From Marisediminicola sp040546025 (GTDB lineage Bacteria > Actinomycetota > Actinomycetes > Actinomycetales > Microbacteriaceae), in assembly GCF_040546025.1 (NCBI RefSeq), contig NZ_JBEPNA010000003.1, positions 1-64,000 on the forward strand: a stretch of DNA of 64,000 nt. The letters run 5' to 3'. Both the position numbers and the translations under genes were made by a program. The notes beneath the pieces were generated by a model. The model did not search any database. It was not told the DNA's origin and worked only from the letters and a program-made list of their open reading frames with translations. Positions 59,549 to 64,000 of the stretch are shown here, piece by piece (the first letter of the stretch is position 1; each line of letters begins with the position of its first letter).

Positions 59549-60909
59549 AATTCGATCATCGTCAGAAGGGCACGCCGGAGGACGAGTGGCTGACGGCGCC
59601 CAGATGGCAGGAGGTCCCGGCGCTCACCCTGTCGGACTTCCGGAGACTCGTCGTGGTGTCGGCGCACCCCGATGACGAGTCACTCGGCGCGGGCGGGCTG
59701 ATGGCGCACGCGACACATCTCGGCGTGCCGGTGCACCTCGTCGTCGCGACCAACGGTGAGGCGTCACACCCCGGGTCGCCGACAACCTCGCCGGAGGAGA
59801 TCGCCCTCCTGCGGCGCAGCGAGGTGCTCAAGGCGGTTCAGATGGTCGCGCCGTTCGCCACGGTCGACTTTCTCGACCTCCCCGACGGTGCGCTGGGCCA
59901 GCATGCGAGCGAGCTGGCCGCCCACCTCGAGTCCCTCGAGCTCGCGGAGGGGACTCTCATCGTCGCGCCGTGGCGTCATGATCGGCATGGCGACCACGAG
60001 GTCGCCGGGGCCGTGGCAGCGCGGGTCGCGCGCGCTCGTGGTGCCCAACTTCTCGAATACCCAGTGTGGATGTGGCACTGGGCGCAGCCGAGCGACGAGG
60101 ACGTGCCCTGGAGCCGATTCGTGACTCTCGCGCTCGAGCGTGACGAGCGCAGCGCCAAGGACATGGCGATTTCCGCACACGAGAGCCAGAATGCTCCGCT
60201 CTCTGACGCAGCGGGAGACGAGCGGCTGCTCAGCGAGGAATTCCACGAGTACTTCAGCCGACCGTTCGAGGTCTTCATCACACCCGTCGGGAGCCGCACG
60301 CTCACGCGGGAGTTCTTCGATGACTTCTACTCCGGCAGCGAGGATCCCTGGGGCTTCGAGACGCGCTGGTATGAGATCCGCAAGCGCGCGCTCACCGTCG
60401 CCTCCCTCCCGCGGCCGTTGTTCGCCTCGGCGCTCGAGGTCGGATGCTCGATTGGCGTGCTCACCGCCGAACTCGCCGGACGCTGCGCCGAGATCATCGC
60501 GACCGACATCGCCGAGCAGCCCCTCAGCCGCGCTCGCACGCGCCTCATCGAGCAGGCGCACGTCACGGTCGTGCGCGCCGACACCCCGATCGAATGGCCG
60601 GCGGGCACCTTCGACCTCGTCGTGATCTCGGAGGTCGCCTACTACTGGAGCCCCGAGGACCTGCAAGTCGCGCTCGAGCACATCGAGGCGTCGCTCACGG
60701 ACGACGGTGTGATTGTGGCCTGCCACTGGCGGCATCCGGTTGAGGGTTATCCCGAGACGGGCGATGACGTCCATGCGGCCCTCCGGGCGCATCCGGCCTT
60801 CGAGGTGCTCTCCGAACACCGCGAGGAGGACTTCCTGCTGGATGTGCTCGTCCGCCCTCCCGCGCGCTCGGTGGCCCGCGAGACCGGATTGCTTGGCCAC
60901 GACGCGTGA
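59542..60909 (+). CDS. PIG-L deacetylase / class I methyltransferase fusion
   Basis: About 455 residues. N-terminal PIG-L metal-dependent deacetylase: AHPDDE (41-46) and the RHDRHGDHE zinc site (145-153); C-terminal SAM methyltransferase with motif I ALEVGCSIG (about 297-305) and DLVVISEVAYYW, like NodS. The pairing implies N-deacetylation of a sugar followed by N-methylation on the same protein. Neighbours are an acyl-CoA dehydrogenase (overlap of seven bases) and a GT2 (overlap GTGA). Confidence 0.9.
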   Translation: MVKFDHRQKGTPEDEWLTAPRWQEVPALTLSDFRRLVVVSAHPDDESLGAGGLMAHATHLGVPVHLVVATNGEASHPGSPTTSPEEIALLRRSEVLKAVQMVAPFATVDFLDLPDGALGQHASELAAHLESLELAEGTLIVAPWRHDRHGDHEVAGAVAARVARARGAQLLEYPVWMWHWAQPSDEDVPWSRFVTLALERDERSAKDMAISAHESQNAPLSDAAGDERLLSEEFHEYFSRPFEVFITPVGSRTLTREFFDDFYSGSEDPWGFETRWYEIRKRALTVASLPRPLFASALEVGCSIGVLTAELAGRCAEIIATDIAEQPLSRARTRLIEQAHVTVVRADTPIEWPAGTFDLVVISEVAYYWSPEDLQVALEHIEASLTDDGVIVACHWRHPVEGYPETGDDVHAALRAHPAFEVLSEHREEDFLLDVLVRPPARSVARETGLLGHDA

Positions 60910-61601
60910 GCCCGGGCGATCCCCTCGACGAGGTCGCGGTCGTGGTCCCGGTGAACAACGAGGTCCAGCATCTCCCAGCCTGCCTCGCCGCGATTGACAC
61001 CGCGGTGCGGCGGGTGACGCACCCGCTGCGGAGGCTGCGGGTCGTCGTGGTGCTCGACGCCTGTACGGACGGGTCAGCGGCAATAGCTACCAGCTGGCCG
61101 GGGGTCGAGGCGCTCGAGGTCGAGTTCCGCAACGTCGGCGCCGCGCGCGAACACGGAGTCAGGCACGTGATCGACGGATCGCTGGCGCCTGCCGCCCGGC
61201 TCTGGCTTGCGAATACCGACGCGGACTCGACGGTGCCGGGGGAGTGGATCTCACACCACGTCGAGGCCGCCAGGGCGGGTGCGGTCGTCATGCTCGGCGC
61301 GATCCGCCCCGACCCGCGCGACCTCTCGCCGTCGAAGTACCGCGACTGGCAGCGCCGCCACGCTGCGGCGCCGGCGATCGCGCGGGTGCACGGCGCCAAC
61401 CTCGGGGTGCGGGCGGATGCCTACCTCGAGGCAGGTGGATTCCCGGCCTACCCGGAGCACGAGGACGTGGCGCTCGTGGAGAACCTCCGCCGGCTGGGGG
61501 CTGTCATCCAATCGAACGCGCAGTGCTGGGTGCAGACGTCGGCGCGCACCACGGGCCGCACGCCCGGCGGGTATGCGGCCCACGTGCGCGCCTTTTACTG
61601 A
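60906..61601 (+). CDS. GT2-family glycosyltransferase of the PIG-L cluster
   Basis: About 231 residues, GT-A fold. DEVAVVVPVNNEVQHLPACL, VVVLDACTDGSA, LANTDADSTVP (DxD-like) and GANLGVRADAYLEAGGF. Start GTG 60906 overlaps the previous stop by GTGA. It would add a sugar that the partner deacetylates and methylates. Small for a full-length enzyme and lacks membrane helices. Ends 9 bp before the convergent gene. Confidence 0.88.
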   Translation: MSPGDPLDEVAVVVPVNNEVQHLPACLAAIDTAVRRVTHPLRRLRVVVVLDACTDGSAAIATSWPGVEALEVEFRNVGAAREHGVRHVIDGSLAPAARLWLANTDADSTVPGEWISHHVEAARAGAVVMLGAIRPDPRDLSPSKYRDWQRRHAAAPAIARVHGANLGVRADAYLEAGGFPAYPEHEDVALVENLRRLGAVIQSNAQCWVQTSARTTGRTPGGYAAHVRAFY

Positions 61602-61610
61602 CGGGCGCGC

Positions 61611-62627
61611 TCAGGAGCGGATGGCGAGCACGATCGCGCCGTTCGGACGCCACGTGATCTCGCGGACCACCGGATTTCGATCGTCGAAGCCGACCAGCTC
61701 GGTGGAGGTGACGGTGAGCCCGTTCGTTGCGAAGTCGCTCACCGCGGAGCAGGTGCTCGAGCTCGACAGGTCGGGGAGCACCGCGACAAGGCAGACGTCA
61801 CCGGGATGGGCGAGCACCGTGTAAAGCTCGAATGCGCCGGTTCGCACCGAAGGTGTGAGCCTGCGTACATCACGGAGGTCGTACGCGATCGGCAGCTGAA
61901 CCGGGTAGACATCGTTGATCGTCTGGGCGCGGGTAAAGACCTGCAGGGCGGATGCCGAGCTGGCGTCCACCTCGTCCCAGCGCGCGCGGGGGTCAGCGAT
62001 GGCCTGCCGGGCGATCGTATCGAGTCGTCGTGACACCTGTTCCAGCCGGATCGCGAGGAACACGTTCACACCCAGTAGCGCCGCCAGCCCGACGGCAAGG
62101 GCGGCGATGAGCCGACGGCGCCATCTGGTCGGCGCGGGCGGCGTCGCGGTCGCGGGCACTGTCGACGGCGGCGACGTGGCATCGGACCCCCTGTCGGCAC
62201 TCGAAACCATCGCCGGGACGCCCGCCGCCTCGCCCGCCGGGAAGTCCGCGCCGAACCTCGCGACGGCCGCGTCCAGGGCGCGCGCATCCTCGGAGAGGTG
62301 GGCGTCGAGCTCGCGCAGGCGGTGCTCGTCCGCCGTCAAGCGGATCGCGGCACCGGTGATCAGGTCACGCTGCTCGAGCGTCGGCGCCGTCTCCCCCTCG
62401 CGCGAGAACGCCTGCCGTTGAAGGCCGTCACGCTCGATCACGGGATCGGCAACGCCGCGCGGCGACGTCTCGCGCGGGTGAAGCCGCCACCAGAGCGCGT
62501 CGAGCACGTCGTGGCGGCCGGTGTACAGCTCCCGCAACCGGGCGAGGCGCGCCGGACCCTGCTCCACGAGAAACAGCACGCGCAGGGCCTCGTCGCGGGG
62601 GGTGCGGTAGTAGACCGAGAACATCAT
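61611..62627 (-). CDS. Hypothetical protein with one central membrane helix
   Basis: About 338 residues. Charged N-terminal half (EEQ-rich, residues 1-160, including RLRELDAHLSEDARALDAAV), a Pro/Thr linker and a single transmembrane helix RRRLIAALAVGLAALLGVNVF (about 171-190), then an extracellular or periplasmic domain with two Cys. No recognised family. Start ATG 62627. Confidence 0.7.
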   Translation of the reverse strand: MMFSVYYRTPRDEALRVLFLVEQGPARLARLRELYTGRHDVLDALWWRLHPRETSPRGVADPVIERDGLQRQAFSREGETAPTLEQRDLITGAAIRLTADEHRLRELDAHLSEDARALDAAVARFGADFPAGEAAGVPAMVSSADRGSDATSPPSTVPATATPPAPTRWRRRLIAALAVGLAALLGVNVFLAIRLEQVSRRLDTIARQAIADPRARWDEVDASSASALQVFTRAQTINDVYPVQLPIAYDLRDVRRLTPSVRTGAFELYTVLAHPGDVCLVAVLPDLSSSSTCSAVSDFATNGLTVTSTELVGFDDRNPVVREITWRPNGAIVLAIRS

Positions 62628-62733
62628 CGCTCCACGGGCCGGTCGAGCCAGAACGGGAGATCGTTCATGGCCCCATGCTAGGCATCCGGGCCCATTCGGG
62701 CCACGGACGACGTGCGGGATTGACAGGGCGGTG

Positions 62734-63444
62734 TCAGGCGGGGGACGGCGTCGCTGCGGCGGCCCGCGCGCGGGCGAATCGCCTCCGGTCTCGGACGCCC
62801 TTCACGAGCAGCCCGACGCCGGTACCGATCGTCCACGCGTTCAGCGGATAGACGGCGATCCGTTCGACCACGCCGATGCCGAGCCCGAGGTCATTGCGGG
62901 CCAACAGCAGCAGGCCGGCGGCGATCCCGATCACGCCGATCGCGAGCACGGCTATGCCGTACCCTCGCCACTCCCGCTGGCCGAGCACGAGAAGGCCGAG
63001 CAGCACGATGCCGATGTTTCCCGCCCCGATGGCCAGGAAGGCCGCGAACACATGGAAAGAGTTCAGCCCGGCCTCGTAGAGCCCGAGGCTCTGATGGAAG
63101 ATGCCGACCAGGAATGTGCCCGCCCCCGAGATCACGAGCAGAATACCGACGAGCACACGCGTCCAGCGTTCCGGGAGCATGAGGCGCACCACGAGAATGC
63201 TGCCGATGGTGAAGACCGTGCCCTGCACCAGGAAGCCGGCGTTCATGAGCGGATGCAGCGGCGAGCACAGTCGCATCCCCTCGACGACAGCGCAGTCGGC
63301 GAAGCCGAGGTCCGAGATGTAGTTCGCTGCCCAGTCGTACGGTGGATCGACCCAAGCCATCGCCGCGATGAACTCGAACGCGAGATAGACGAATCCGAAC
63401 AAGAGCACGATGCCCGCGATGCGTTGACTGCGGGCGGGGCTCAT
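62734..63444 (-). CDS. DUF998 membrane protein
   Basis: About 236 residues, six to seven helices. SQRIAGIVLLFGFVYLAFEF and DWAANYISDLGFADC are the DUF998 hallmark. Function unknown. TACCCT six bases before the ATG 63444 predicts a leaderless transcript. The C-terminus is Arg/Ala-rich (RRRFARARAAAA). Confidence 0.87.
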   Translation of the reverse strand: MSPARSQRIAGIVLLFGFVYLAFEFIAAMAWVDPPYDWAANYISDLGFADCAVVEGMRLCSPLHPLMNAGFLVQGTVFTIGSILVVRLMLPERWTRVLVGILLVISGAGTFLVGIFHQSLGLYEAGLNSFHVFAAFLAIGAGNIGIVLLGLLVLGQREWRGYGIAVLAIGVIGIAAGLLLLARNDLGLGIGVVERIAVYPLNAWTIGTGVGLLVKGVRDRRRFARARAAAATPSPA

Positions 63445-63608
63445 GATCTCAGGGTAGGCGACTCCTGCGATGTGCGCCGGCTCGTCGATCGGGAGCACGA
63501 ATCCGTTCACGAGGTGCAGCACGGGCTCCGGAAAGGTCGACACCGGCTCGTTCGGCTGCGGGGGAGCCCGAGGGTGCCGGGAACACGCGGCCCGCGGTAC
63601 CGTCGTGA

Positions 63609-63643
63609 CTGCGGCACCCGACATGTTCGTTCGGGTGCCGCAG
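63609..63643 (-). terminator. Hairpin terminator of the YceI gene
   Basis: CTGCGGCACCCGA / TCGGGTGCCGCAG, 13-bp perfect stem with a nine-base loop (63622-63630). Lies just downstream of the minus-strand YceI stop. Confidence 0.8.
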
Positions 63644-63659
63644 CGTCGGACTGGCTGGC

Positions 63660-64000
63660 TTACGCCTGGAGCGCGACCTGCGCGTCGATGGAGATCGACA
63701 CGGTGTCGCCGAGCGTGAGGCCGCCGGCCTCGACGGCCGCGTTCCAGCTCACGCCGAAGTCGTGGCGGTTGATCTTGGTCGAGAACGACGCGCCGGCGAC
63801 GGTCTGTCCGTAGCCGTTGACGATGATTCCGCCGAACTCGCCGGAGAACGTGACGGGCTTGGTGACGCCGCGCATGGTCAGGTCGCCGTCGATGTGCAGC
63901 ACGTCGCCGTCCTGGCGCACCGCGCTCGAGGCGAACTCGATCGTGGGGTGCGCGTCGATTGCGAAGAAGTCTCCCGTGCGGAGGTGGTTGTCGCGGTCCT
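63660..64000 (-). CDS. YceI-family protein (partial, runs off the window)
   Basis: Frame open from the window edge to the stop at 63660: reads DRDNHLRTGDFFAIDAHPTI then EFASSAVRQDGDV, GDLTMRGVTKPVTFSGEFGG, SFSTKINRHDFGVSWN and GDTVSISIDAQVALQA. All are YceI-family landmarks; YceI proteins are lipocalin-like binders of isoprenoid lipids. The N-terminus, including any signal peptide, is beyond base 64000. Confidence 0.92.
   Translation of the reverse strand, partial: DRDNHLRTGDFFAIDAHPTIEFASSAVRQDGDVLHIDGDLTMRGVTKPVTFSGEFGGIIVNGYGQTVAGASFSTKINRHDFGVSWNAAVEAGGLTLGDTVSISIDAQVALQA

Overview
The window is high-G+C DNA from an actinobacterium, most likely a member of the Microbacteriaceae or a close relative. 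Supporting signs are the dense coding, frequent GTG starts, many GTGA/ATGA start-stop overlaps, a BioQ-type biotin regulator with a BioMNY transporter, F420-type oxidoreductases, and families typical of actinobacteria (DUF222-HNH, DUF3054, DUF3097, DUF2277, FBP). About a dozen genes carry a TANNNT box 6-7 nt before the start codon, the hallmark of leaderless transcription. I saw no rRNA, tRNA, CRISPR array, prophage or complete insertion sequence. Family assignments are from recognition of motifs and overall sequence; no database search was run.

Layout. 1-1.9 kb: two tandem repeat tracts and a DUF222/HNH protein. 2.0-7.2 kb: biotin locus (bioY, acyl-CoA ligase, thiolase-like, bioM, bioN) divergent from bioQ, with two identical-type operators between them. 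7.3-11.2 kb: TetR/perhydrolase pair, a hypothetical membrane-anchored protein and an autoregulated PadR. 11.2-14.7 kb: PD-(D/E)XK nuclease-like gene and a NERD-UvrD helicase, a candidate defence pair. 14.8-16.6 kb: MFS exporter and DUF2277. 16.6-25.2 kb: ROK-controlled operon for import and cytosolic desulfation of sulfate esters (10-codon leader ORF, ABC transporter, two formylglycine sulfatases, two DUF202 membrane proteins, the formylglycine-generating enzyme). 25.2-37.4 kb: mostly housekeeping or orphan genes, including a divergent NYN-LOTUS / zinc-ribbon nuclease pair.

37.4-44.9 kb: a tightly packed five-gene minus-strand operon (LLM oxidoreductase, beta-lactamase-fold hydrolase, DHA2 exporter, DUF4062-STAND-TPR ATPase, polytopic membrane protein). 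44.9-47.2 kb: S9 peptidase followed by a nested repeat element. 47.2-58.4 kb: small proteins, SDR, glycosyltransferase, FBP/FusB-like protein, VOC-methyltransferase pair, MOSC protein, cold-shock protein, DUF3097, PspC and GNAT. 58.5-61.6 kb: coupled three-gene cluster (acyl-CoA dehydrogenase, PIG-L deacetylase/methyltransferase fusion, GT2) that looks like an uncharacterised biosynthetic unit. 61.6-64 kb: a hypothetical, DUF998 and a partial YceI protein running off the window end.
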